Below, piece after piece: positions 1-5,984 of a stretch of 6,066 nt of DNA. This stretch comes from an uncultured Lachnospiraceae bacterium (GTDB taxonomy: Bacteria; Bacillota_A; Clostridia; TANB77; CAG-508). A program made the translations under genes and the position numbers. Under the pieces are notes generated by a model. That model was not told the origin of the DNA and did not search any database. It saw nothing but the letters and a program-made list of their open reading frames with translations. The stretch spans positions 1 to 6,066 of the forward strand of contig CAMUZC010000087.1 of NCBI GenBank assembly GCA_947165105.1, given 5' to 3'. How positions within the stretch are numbered: the first letter of the stretch is position 1; every line of letters starts with the position of its first letter.

Positions 1-139
1 AATTAATCAATAAAAAAAAATTAAATAAATAAAAATAAATAAAATATTAAAAAATTAATTAATTTTTAAAAATAATAAAATAATTTTTTTTATTAAATAT
101 TAAATAAAGCTTAAATAAGTGTTTTATTTGATTTAAAAA
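1..139. other. Extremely AT-rich 3' flank, no gene
   Basis: By hand count only six of 139 bases are G or C. It holds runs of A and T and a perfect 16-bp palindrome (AAAATTAATTAATTTT, 51-66), which is expected fairly often in such composition. It probably contains the 3' untranslated region and transcript end of the minus-strand gene. No coding potential is seen on either strand. Confidence 0.8.
89..128 (-). promoter_or_regulatory. Candidate polyadenylation signals (AATAAA x2)
   Basis: Read on the minus strand, AATAAA occurs at 128-123 and again at 94-89. The first lies about a dozen bases after the TAA at 140-142. The hexamer is the canonical eukaryotic signal, but in about 96% A+T sequence it is also likely by chance, so the assignment is weak. 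Confidence 0.3.
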
Positions 140-263
140 TTAATTTTTTCTTCTTGAATCTCTAGGTCCCAAAGGAAAATCGCTTATTTCTTCATGTTTC
201 ATGTCTTCTTCATGTTTCATGTCTTCTTCATTTTTTTTTTTCTTCGAATTTCCATTGACTTGC
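140..263 (-). CDS. Probable true C-terminal tail, one base out of frame with the main CDS
   Basis: In the frame that ends at TAA 140-142, codons from 259 down to 143 encode 39 residues. They begin VNGNSKKKKNEED, pass through two EDMKHE repeats, and finish DFPLGPRDSRRKN. VNGNSKKKK closely matches VDGDSKKKK (residues 1899-1907) of the main frame, and the underlying DNA copies lie 31 bases apart, one base off a codon multiple. The 18-bp repeat here is read in frame. By hand count 140-227 is about 32% G+C, like the gene body, while 1-139 is about 4%, so coding composition continues past the TGA at 228 and stops at 140. Losing one A from the nine-A run at 264-272 joins the frames and gives 1,947 residues. 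A slip in the eleven-A run at 231-241 would also join them but would not restore the repeat. An untranslated relic is the alternative. Confidence 0.68.
191..230 (-). repeat. 18-bp tandem repeat, 2.2 copies, just after the TGA
   Basis: The plus-strand unit TTCATGTTTCATGTCTTC occurs exactly at 191-208 and 209-226, with four more matching bases at 227-230. Its length is a multiple of three, and in the frame ending at 140 it encodes EDMKHE twice without a stop. This is the same kind of short in-frame repeat that fills the main gene, which suggests it arose in coding sequence. Confidence 0.85.
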
Positions 264-3200
264 TTTTTTTTTCTTCGAATCTCCATCGACTGGCTCTCTT
301 TTTGATCCAGATTCTTGACTTGGACTAGCTGCTTTAATAAATGGGATATTATTATTTATTTCCGATTGATAATTTGTAGTGGTAATTCCCCCTATATCAT
401 TTACCATCTGAGTAGGTCCACTTACAACTCTGACATTTTTGCTCACACTACTCATATAATATCCTCCATTTTTATTCATTGTATTATCAATATTATTATT
501 TAATCCTAAATCTATATTCATATTCATATTACCATTATTTTTTAATGAAGACATGAGAATATCACTACTATTCGCAACGTTTTCATTTCCACTGGATGCT
601 GCGGCATTTTGTCCACCGCTTGCCCTGGAATTTGGCCCAAATGAATACATCATTGGATCTATATTTTGTTCAAATTGTATACCGTATGATTGAATATGTC
701 TATTACCGATATTTGTTCTTAAATCATTTTGATTTTGATTTTGATTTACTGCATTAGACATAATATTACGTTGATTATTAACAAAATTATCTATTTCATG
801 AGTGGCATATTGTTGAGGAAATTCACTAATAACTGCACCATAATTGGCATTACCTTGTGGCATTTGGGTTTGGGTTTGGACTTGGACTTGGGTCTGCTCA
901 GGGGTTTCTCTTATTATTTTTTGTTCTCTTTGGTAATTGACTATATTACCGTTATCTTTTGTTATTTGTGTTTTTACTATTTTTGTTTGTTTAACCATTC
1001 CTCCCATTCCCCCTTGGGAAGTAACTTGATTTACAACATTTTGCATATTATTAATATTAGTATTGATGTTTGCATTGATGTTTCCCATAACTCGATTTAA
1101 ATTATGGAAATTTAAATTTTGACCAGATATTTCTTCTACTGAGGATACTTGAGGTCTTTTCCAATTACCTTGATTTCCTTTTCCATCATTGGACATTTGC
1201 TCATTTCCTTCCTCATTTTCCTGTTCACCTTCTTCTTCTTGCCCTTGTTCTTCTCCCTCTAATTCGGCTTCTTCAGCTTCTCTTTCTTCTCCTCCTTCTT
1301 CTCCTCCTTCTTCTTCTCCTTCTCCTTCTCCTTCAACTTGCTCTTCTCCAGCATGTTCCTCACCTTCAGCGTGTTCATCTTCACCTTCAACATGTTCATC
1401 TTCACCCTCAACGTGTTCGTGTTCATCCTCACCTTCAACGTGTTCATCTTCACCTTCAACGTGTTCCTCCTCACCTTCAACATTATCTTCATTTTTACTA
1501 CGTTCAATAAAGTCTCCTTCTTCAACATGATCCCCACCTACTTCTTCTTGTTGATGTTCTTCATCATCATGGTCAATTTGATGTACTTCTTCTTTTCCTT
1601 GTAAATTATCTTCTTCATTGACATGCCCTTCTACAGATTCTTCTCCTTTAGTAGCTTCTTGTTTTTGAACATCACCTCCTTCATCATGTATTTCATTTTC
1701 TTGTACTTGAATAACTTCTTTATCTTCTCCTTCTGCTTCTGCTTCTGCTTCTGCTTCTCTATCTCTATCTACTTCTTCTTCTTCTTCATTATGTTCACTA
1801 TGCATTTGTTGTTGTTGTTCTTCTTCATCTCTTAATTTGGGTTCAACCAATGGGGATTCGGTTTCAGCTTTTAATTGTGGCTCCTGTGGCTTTTCATGAT
1901 CTTCATCTTCTATTTTCTCTTTAGGTTGTTCATCTTGGGGAGTCTCATCTTGTCGTGGTGAATCAACTTCATCTTGACTATCTCTTTTTTTTAAAGCAAG
2001 ATATCTTATATTATTTTGCTCCTGATGGTCCTGAGAATCTTCAGACAAACCCTTTGAATATGTTATTTCTTTAACTACTAATCTCGGTTGTCGTGCGTCC
2101 CCTACGTCTTCTTCTCCTACTCTTTGTTCTTGTACCTCTTGTTTATTTATATTAGCATCTACATCAAGGGGCTGGTCTTTGCTTTCAATTTTATTTGTTC
2201 CTTTTTGTTCTATATCTTGACTATCTTTTCTTTCTGGTCCATCCTGAGATTTTCTTATTTCTTCATTGTGTTCTACTTCTTCACTGTTCTCTTGCTTATT
2301 AGTGCTATCTTTTGCATAGAAATATTGTTCTTGAGTTTGAATTGTATGTGTTTGTGTCTGCGTCTGCGTCTGGGTTTGGACCTGAGGTTGAGTTTGTTCT
2401 TTGTAAATATTTTGGACTCTTCTATATTGTCCATCTGGTTGTTGTTGTATACTTTGTTGATTAACTTTGATTTGTCTTCGTTCACTATGATAAGTATTAT
2501 ATGCATTATTTTGATTTTGATTTTGATCTTGAATTTGATTTTCCATCTCTCCTTCTCCTTCTCCTTCTCCCTCTCCCTCTTGATCTTCCTCTTCTCCTTC
2601 TTCTTGTTGTTCACTTTCTTTATATTCATATTCAATATGTTGGCCTTTGCCAATATGTTCATTAATACTATCTGTTATTTCCTCTTTATAAATATATTTT
2701 ATTTTTCTTTGTTGATTCTGGTCTTTATCCTCCGGTTGATCATGCATTTCTTGTTCATCCTCTACTTGTTCTTGTTCTTGCTCATGTTCTTGATCATGTT
2801 CTTCATCATGTTCTTGTTCTTGATCTTGTTCTTGTTCTTGTTCTTGTTGTTGCTCTTGTTCAGCTTCAGCTTCAGCTTCGGCGTTTTGCATAACATTTTG
2901 TGATCTTTTTTGAGTTGTTGTTGTAGTCATTTCTTTATAATAGTATCCACCTTTTCTTAAATTTTTCAAATCTTGCATACCTTTCATTTCTCGTTCACGC
3001 TCTAAAATTTCTTCTCTATTTCTGCTTTCTTTTGATTCTATTTCATTATCATGCTCAAAAGGTTCATATGTTATTTTTCGGTGACTATCTTCACCCATTC
3101 CCATTCCCATTCCTCTTCCTACACCTGATGATGATGATGAATTATAATAATACACTTTTTTTTGAAGAGGTTCATTATTAATTTGTCTTTGGATTTCTTT

Positions 3201-5984
3201 TTTTCTATAATAAGACATTTTTCCATCTTGTCCTTGACTGGATCCACTTTGTTCTACAGTTCTAGAAACATTTTTTGTTACATTTATTTGAATTTTATTA
3301 AATCTTTTTCTAGTATTTTGTTGGTCGTTAACGAACTTTTGGTAATTTTCATCAAGTCCTTCAAAAGTTTCGACTCTTCTTGGATATTGTCCACTTATAT
3401 CATTTATAATAATTTTTTGTCCATTTATTTTTATACTTTCATGTACCAATTCTTTATATTGATTAAATTGTCCTTCATGTTTTTTAATTTTATTTAATAT
3501 ATCATATTCTGAACTTACCGATTCTTCGGTATAATCAGGTACCTTTCTTATATTTGCTCTTATAGGTCTAGAATAATTTTCTTCAACAATATTATAATCA
3601 TCATTAATTAATATTTCTTCTGCTTCATTTTCAATATGTACCTCATTTTCTTTAGATAAAACGAAATTTGGTGGTTTTTTAACGCTTCTATCAATTTCTA
3701 ATGTATAATCATTTTCAAGTTTATTAGATTTATTCCAATCTGTTTCTTTTCCTTTTAAAATAACGGGTGGTACTCTTTGTCTTGATAAAGGTGGTTTTCT
3801 ACCTTTTCTTTTAGGCATATTAATATTAACATCTTTTCTTACTTTTATCATTTTATTCCAATCTTTTGGTTTATAACTTTGTTTTATCGAAATTTTTTCT
3901 ACATGACTCGAAGATAAAGTTGGTCTTGGTTTTTTTTCTATGGTGAACGGTCTACCACTCATAGGGAGCGTATATTCATTCCAATCTACTATTTTCGGAT
4001 ACTCCGCCTCATATGAGTATTTATCATTCGAATCTAACACAGTTTCATTATTCTCATATTTATTTTTTTCGGGTGGCTCTTCTACTTCTACTTTTGGCTT
4101 TTCTACACCTTTGTAATTATATCTTTTATTTTGAATTTTTAATCCGTCTTTAAATGTCCTACCTGTTTCTTTTAATTCTAAGTCGAAATTTTCTATATCT
4201 AAATCTTGTGTTTCGGTTTCACTTATATTTTCATCAGTTTCTTGTTTTTTAACAACTTTTTTAAGTACTTTTTTAATAACTTGTTTCTTTTTTTTTTCTT
4301 TTTTCTTTTTCTTTTTTACAACTTCTTTTACTTCAACTTCTTCTTCTTGTTCTTCTTCCTGTTCTTCCTCTTGTTCTTCCTCTTGTTCTTCTTCTTCTTG
4401 TTGCTTTTCTACACCTTCAATATTCATTTTAGTTGTTTTAATTGCTTGATTAAGATCATTCCATTTTGGCTTATAAAGCCCTATAACGTTCATTTTTGTT
4501 GTTAAAACTTGTTGGTTCATTCTATTAAAGTTTTTCTCTCCATATACTTTCATTTCAGTATTTTCGATACTAAAAGGCTCCCATGCTCTACGCCTTCTTT
4601 CATTATTTATACCAAAATCAGAATGTTCCACGGAATATGATCTTGGTTTTTCTTCTACAATTCTTTTTTGACAATATAATTCTTCTTTTCTATCAATGTT
4701 TAATTCTCCAAAATGTGGTACTATTGTATCATAAGCTTTTTTGAAGTTTAAAGCTTCGATATTTTCGGGGCATATTGCCATTAATTTTTTAAGTCTTTCT
4801 GCTTCTTTTAAAGCTCTTCTTTCTTCTTCATAATTTTTTCCATAGATTTCCAAGCCTAAAGTATAATCAATTTCATTGGGTTGAATTGGTAATAAAATTT
4901 GTACTGGTTTTGGTTCTTGGATTACCTGCATATCTTGGACACTTTGAGCGATTAATTTTGGTTTTTCTTCGGCCAATATTTGTAAACTTTCGTTATTTTG
5001 TCCTACACATTTCGTACCCCATTGAATATTTGTATTATTTTTATACATTCTTTGTCTAACAAATCTACTATCTGAAGAATGTGATCTATTTGTATTTGAT
5101 TTATATTCGTATGTGTGTTTATTATATTTATATATATCATTTTTAGATCTAGAAGATGCTCTATTACCTTCTTTAGAACTAGAATCATAATAAGTATAAT
5201 TTTCTACACGTTTAACATTTGTACTTCCTTCCATATCATGCATATCATGCATATCACGCATATCATGATCCCCGCATGTGCATATATTTGCTTCGAATCT
5301 TCTACCTGTTTCAGTTGAATTTATATCTCTTTCCTCACTTATTTGCAATCTTGGATTATGAGGTGATACATATGTAATTATTTTTTTATTTGTCTCTATT
5401 GTTGATTTTACCACTTTCCCGTTATGCCCACCTGACTGTCTACTGACTTGATGATATGTTCTCGAATTTTGGTTCATATTATTATTGCTAGAAGAGTAAT
5501 TTGATGAAGATACAATTTTTTGTTGTTTTTTTAATTGATAATTATAATTTGCTTTTCCTGATGAATTTCTCATATTTTCTTCTCCTAAATGTTCACACTC
5601 ACAAGTACAAAAATTTTGGTCATCTTTTTCTGGGCATGTACATGGTACATCATTATGCTCTAATTTGTCGTTACTCTGGTCACACGTGCAATATTGGTTT
5701 TGAACTTTATGTGTCCTATTTTGTTCGACACGTCTTTGAGATATAATTTTAGAGTTGGAATTTTGATTATTTGATGAATATCTGGAATTAGATTGTTGAT
5801 TTAGGGTGTTATACGGGCTTTCCGTTATATTTTTTTTGGAAGTTGTTTTTTGATTATAATATTCGTATGATTCCGTATTCATAGATTGGCTAGTTTTTAC
5901 TGGGGCCATCTCTTTTTTGTTAATTGATTCAGTGGAAATAGTTGTGGTATTTTTGTTTTTTAAATTTCTTTCCCTTCTTGACAT
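228..5984 (-). CDS. Giant low-complexity repeat protein, 1,918 residues, function unknown
   Basis: One uninterrupted frame runs from ATG (5982-5984) to TGA (228-230). The start is supported by an in-frame TAA at 5997-5999, only 15 bases upstream, by an A-rich context (AAAATAATG), and by a sharp drop in G+C immediately upstream. No intron is needed. I do not recognise the family. Visible parts are a Ser/Asn/Tyr-rich N-terminus with four CTC motifs (C99-C130, C235-C237), a Trp repeat array (W468, W508, W668, W709, W750), an acidic/basic block (528-580), a more complex stretch (774-905), a long Glu/Gln/Asp-rich repeat region (about 1030-1600), and an Asn/Gln/Gly-rich tail. No signal peptide, transmembrane helix or enzyme motif is visible. 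Gln is encoded by CAA/CAG and never TAA/TAG, so stop codons are standard here. A cytoskeletal, pellicle or scaffold protein is possible but is inference from composition only. The last 11 residues are probably out of frame; see the tail entry. Confidence 0.93.
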   Translation of the reverse strand: MSRRERNLKNKNTTTISTESINKKEMAPVKTSQSMNTESYEYYNQKTTSKKNITESPYNTLNQQSNSRYSSNNQNSNSKIISQRRVEQNRTHKVQNQYCTCDQSNDKLEHNDVPCTCPEKDDQNFCTCECEHLGEENMRNSSGKANYNYQLKKQQKIVSSSNYSSSNNNMNQNSRTYHQVSRQSGGHNGKVVKSTIETNKKIITYVSPHNPRLQISEERDINSTETGRRFEANICTCGDHDMRDMHDMHDMEGSTNVKRVENYTYYDSSSKEGNRASSRSKNDIYKYNKHTYEYKSNTNRSHSSDSRFVRQRMYKNNTNIQWGTKCVGQNNESLQILAEEKPKLIAQSVQDMQVIQEPKPVQILLPIQPNEIDYTLGLEIYGKNYEEERRALKEAERLKKLMAICPENIEALNFKKAYDTIVPHFGELNIDRKEELYCQKRIVEEKPRSYSVEHSDFGINNERRRRAWEPFSIENTEMKVYGEKNFNRMNQQVLTTKMNVIGLYKPKWNDLNQAIKTTKMNIEGVEKQQEEEEQEEEQEEEQEEEQEEEVEVKEVVKKKKKKEKKKKQVIKKVLKKVVKKQETDENISETETQDLDIENFDLELKETGRTFKDGLKIQNKRYNYKGVEKPKVEVEEPPEKNKYENNETVLDSNDKYSYEAEYPKIVDWNEYTLPMSGRPFTIEKKPRPTLSSSHVEKISIKQSYKPKDWNKMIKVRKDVNINMPKRKGRKPPLSRQRVPPVILKGKETDWNKSNKLENDYTLEIDRSVKKPPNFVLSKENEVHIENEAEEILINDDYNIVEENYSRPIRANIRKVPDYTEESVSSEYDILNKIKKHEGQFNQYKELVHESIKINGQKIIINDISGQYPRRVETFEGLDENYQKFVNDQQNTRKRFNKIQINVTKNVSRTVEQSGSSQGQDGKMSYYRKKEIQRQINNEPLQKKVYYYNSSSSSGVGRGMGMGMGEDSHRKITYEPFEHDNEIESKESRNREEILEREREMKGMQDLKNLRKGGYYYKEMTTTTTQKRSQNVMQNAEAEAEAEQEQQQEQEQEQDQEQEHDEEHDQEHEQEQEQVEDEQEMHDQPEDKDQNQQRKIKYIYKEEITDSINEHIGKGQHIEYEYKESEQQEEGEEEDQEGEGEGEGEGEMENQIQDQNQNQNNAYNTYHSERRQIKVNQQSIQQQPDGQYRRVQNIYKEQTQPQVQTQTQTQTQTHTIQTQEQYFYAKDSTNKQENSEEVEHNEEIRKSQDGPERKDSQDIEQKGTNKIESKDQPLDVDANINKQEVQEQRVGEEDVGDARQPRLVVKEITYSKGLSEDSQDHQEQNNIRYLALKKRDSQDEVDSPRQDETPQDEQPKEKIEDEDHEKPQEPQLKAETESPLVEPKLRDEEEQQQQMHSEHNEEEEEVDRDREAEAEAEAEGEDKEVIQVQENEIHDEGGDVQKQEATKGEESVEGHVNEEDNLQGKEEVHQIDHDDEEHQQEEVGGDHVEEGDFIERSKNEDNVEGEEEHVEGEDEHVEGEDEHEHVEGEDEHVEGEDEHAEGEEHAGEEQVEGEGEGEEEGGEEGGEEREAEEAELEGEEQGQEEEGEQENEEGNEQMSNDGKGNQGNWKRPQVSSVEEISGQNLNFHNLNRVMGNINANINTNINNMQNVVNQVTSQGGMGGMVKQTKIVKTQITKDNGNIVNYQREQKIIRETPEQTQVQVQTQTQMPQGNANYGAVISEFPQQYATHEIDNFVNNQRNIMSNAVNQNQNQNDLRTNIGNRHIQSYGIQFEQNIDPMMYSFGPNSRASGGQNAAASSGNENVANSSDILMSSLKNNGNMNMNIDLGLNNNIDNTMNKNGGYYMSSVSKNVRVVSGPTQMVNDIGGITTTNYQSEINNNIPFIKAASPSQESGSKREPVDGDSKKKKASQWKFEEKKK
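231..291 (-). repeat. 31-bp-spaced imperfect tandem duplication containing poly-A runs
   Basis: On the minus strand, AGTCGATGGAGATTCGAAG followed by nine A (291-264) is repeated as AGTCAATGGAAATTCGAAG followed by eleven A (260-231). Outside the A runs the copies differ at two of 19 positions. The 31-base spacing forces the second copy into another frame, where it reads SQWKFEEKKK instead of VNGNSKKKK. A 30-base spacing would keep both copies in frame. Confidence 0.85.
231..1184 (-). other. Asn/Gln/Gly-rich C-terminal region (residues 1601-1918)
   Basis: After the acidic region the composition switches to Asn, Gln, Ser, Gly and Met. Examples are NINANINTNINN (1635-1646), NQNQNQND (1747-1754), and NMNMNIDLGLNNN (1819-1831). 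Acid residues become sparse. Short hydrophobic/Lys segments such as KQTKIVKTQITKDNGN (1665-1680) recall VVKSTIETNKKIITYV near the N-terminus (191-206). The region is probably disordered, and prion-like composition is plausible. The final 11 residues likely belong to the wrong frame. Confidence 0.6.
1371..1481 (-). repeat. 21-bp repeat encoding the VEGEDEH heptad (residues 1502-1538)
   Basis: Five heptads read VEGE(E/D)EH, with one EH dipeptide inserted between the third and fourth. They are followed by decayed forms (AEGEEH, AGEEQ) and then an EG/GEE-rich run to about residue 1577. The period keeps one His every seven residues in a near-purely acidic background. This is not a coiled-coil pattern, since Gly is in each unit and only Val is hydrophobic. 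Regularly spaced His and carboxylates could bind divalent metal, but that is speculation. Confidence 0.88.
2325..2396 (-). repeat. Gln-Thr dipeptide tract (residues 1197-1220)
   Basis: QTQPQVQTQTQTQTQTHTIQ is encoded by CAAACCCAGACGCAGACGCA-type hexamers. A second, shorter QVQTQTQ tract occurs at residues 1699-1707 (about 864-890). The two share the pattern of a Glu/Gln/Thr lead (KEQTQ, PEQTQ) followed by a Val-Gln-Thr run, suggesting related origin or parallel expansion. Confidence 0.8.
2547..2579 (-). repeat. Glu-Gly hexanucleotide repeat (residues 1136-1146)
   Basis: Five Glu-Gly dipeptides are encoded by repeated GAGGGA/GAAGGA hexamers. The 5' units use GAGGGA and the 3' units use GAAGGA, so expansion appears to have occurred in two steps. 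Immediately downstream are Gln-Asn repeats (IQDQNQNQNN, residues 1151-1160). Confidence 0.8.
2730..2882 (-). repeat. Glu/Gln/Asp-rich dipeptide tract (residues 1035-1085)
   Basis: The tract opens with (EA)n, passes into EQEQQQEQEQEQ, and then EHDEEHDQEHEQEQEQ. It is encoded by GAA/CAA/GCT hexamer-type repeats, seen on the plus strand as TTCTTG and TTCAGC. It is strongly acidic and presumably extended, helical or disordered. The lack of TTA, CTA and TCA codons here leaves long open frames on the plus strand that are not genes. Confidence 0.85.
3270..3665 (-). other. Normal-complexity island (residues 774-905)
   Basis: This stretch follows the last Trp unit and largely lacks homopolymers. It includes LINDDYNIVEENYSRPIRAN, an acidic/Ser segment (YTEESVSSEYD), a likely helix (ILNKIKKHEGQFNQYKELV), and a hydrophobic segment (KINGQKIIINDISGQYPRR). 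Its mixed composition suggests a folded or conserved binding segment, and it is the best search query in the protein. Function unknown. Confidence 0.55.
3615..4583 (-). repeat. Degenerate Trp repeat array, about 41-residue unit (residues 468-790)
   Basis: Trp recurs at W468, W508, W668, W709 and W750, spaced 40, (160), 41 and 41; four of the five are followed by Asn. About 10-13 residues after each Trp comes an alternating hydrophobic element (MKV, MNI, FTI, INM, LEI). About 30 residues after it comes a second such element leading into a Lys/Pro linker (NVIGLYKPK, SIKQSYKPKD, VILKGKETD, VHIENEAEE). Half-unit repetition is visible as TTKMNV (495-500) and TTKMNI (517-522). The 160-residue gap is about four units and holds the charged insertion plus a likely worn-out unit (600-640, containing KGVEKP). 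Related elements may reach back to W322 and DYTLGLEIYGKN (373-384). Alternating hydrophobics suggest short beta segments; the family is not recognised. Confidence 0.68.
4245..4403 (-). repeat. Acidic-to-basic charge-flip block (residues 528-580)
   Basis: EEEQ units, encoded by a 12-bp near-repeat, form an almost purely acidic stretch at 528-549. After VEVKEVV it turns into a Lys-dominated stretch at 557-580 with Val, Ile and Leu at spaced positions (VIKKVLKKVVKK). It interrupts the Trp repeat array and looks like a later expansion. The two halves could form a charged helix or pair with each other, or the basic half could act as a nuclear-localisation-like or membrane-contacting patch; none of these is demonstrable here. 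Confidence 0.8.
4650..4868 (-). other. Predicted helical, Trp-free segment before the array (residues 373-445)
   Basis: After DYTLGLEIYGKN the chain becomes YEEERRALKEAERLKKLMAI (385-404), with charge and hydrophobic spacing typical of an amphipathic helix. It continues through ENIEALNFKKAYDTIV, which has normal amino-acid complexity. It contains C405 and C438. This is one of few places where homology detection could succeed. No family is recognised. Confidence 0.5.
5232..5267 (-). repeat. 9-bp tandem repeat encoding Asp-Met-His/Arg triplets
   Basis: CATATCATG (plus strand) is repeated four times at 5232, 5241, 5250 (one base changed, giving Arg instead of His) and 5259. It encodes HDMRDMHDMHDM (residues 240-251), directly after the fourth CTC motif. 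The unit resembles the EDMKHE repeat of the displaced C-terminal tail in using Met, Asp and His. Confidence 0.85.
5595..5690 (-). other. Cys-Thr-Cys cluster (residues 99-130)
   Basis: Seven cysteines lie in 32 residues: C99-T-C101, C115-T-C117 and C126-T-C128-E-C130, separated by acidic, His-containing linkers. A fourth CTC is at C235-C237 (5274-5282), followed by GDHD. The protein has only 12 cysteines, and the other three (C326, C405, C438) also lie in the first quarter. Paired Cys-x-Cys motifs near an N-terminus could bind metal or be palmitoylated; the sequence does not distinguish these. Confidence 0.7.

Noticed and set aside
51..66. Perfect 16-bp palindrome AAAATTAATTAATTTT as a terminator or binding site
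   Set aside because: A/T-only palindromes are common by chance in sequence with about 4% G+C, and there is no stable GC stem.
191..1481. CRISPR-like array from the regular short repeats
   Set aside because: Repeats are contiguous, in frame and without unique spacers. They are coding tandem repeats.
1189..1530. Plus-strand Ser/Pro/Cys repeat frame (SSPSTCS units)
   Set aside because: It is a shadow of the VEGEDEH/EG repeats on the other strand, since repeats whose length is divisible by three keep all frames open. It lies wholly inside the large gene.
1259..1537. Minus-strand alternative frame with Lys/Met/Asn repeats
   Set aside because: It is an off-frame reading of the same 21-bp repeats, inside the main frame, with no independent start context or composition support.
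2273..2662. Minus-strand 129-codon overlapping frame rich in Lys/Ile
   Set aside because: It overlaps the main frame entirely. It is kept open by GAA/GGA-type repeats and has no sign of selection that can be seen here.
2088..2903. 271-codon open frame on the plus strand, hydrophobic (Phe/Leu/Ile-rich)
   Set aside because: It is antisense to the Glu/Gln/Lys repeat region. Plus-strand stops need TTA, CTA or TCA codons in the real gene, and these are scarce there. The composition is the mirror of low-complexity coding sequence, not a membrane protein.
4206..4505. Plus-strand poly-Phe/Leu frame resembling a membrane protein
   Set aside because: It is the antisense of the Glu/Lys charge block (TTC/TTT from GAA/AAA). 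It is a compositional artefact.
228..5984. Ciliate origin because of the Gln-rich giant protein
   Set aside because: With a very large number of Gln codons, none is TAA or TAG, so a genome reading those as Gln is unlikely. A standard-code ciliate is not excluded.
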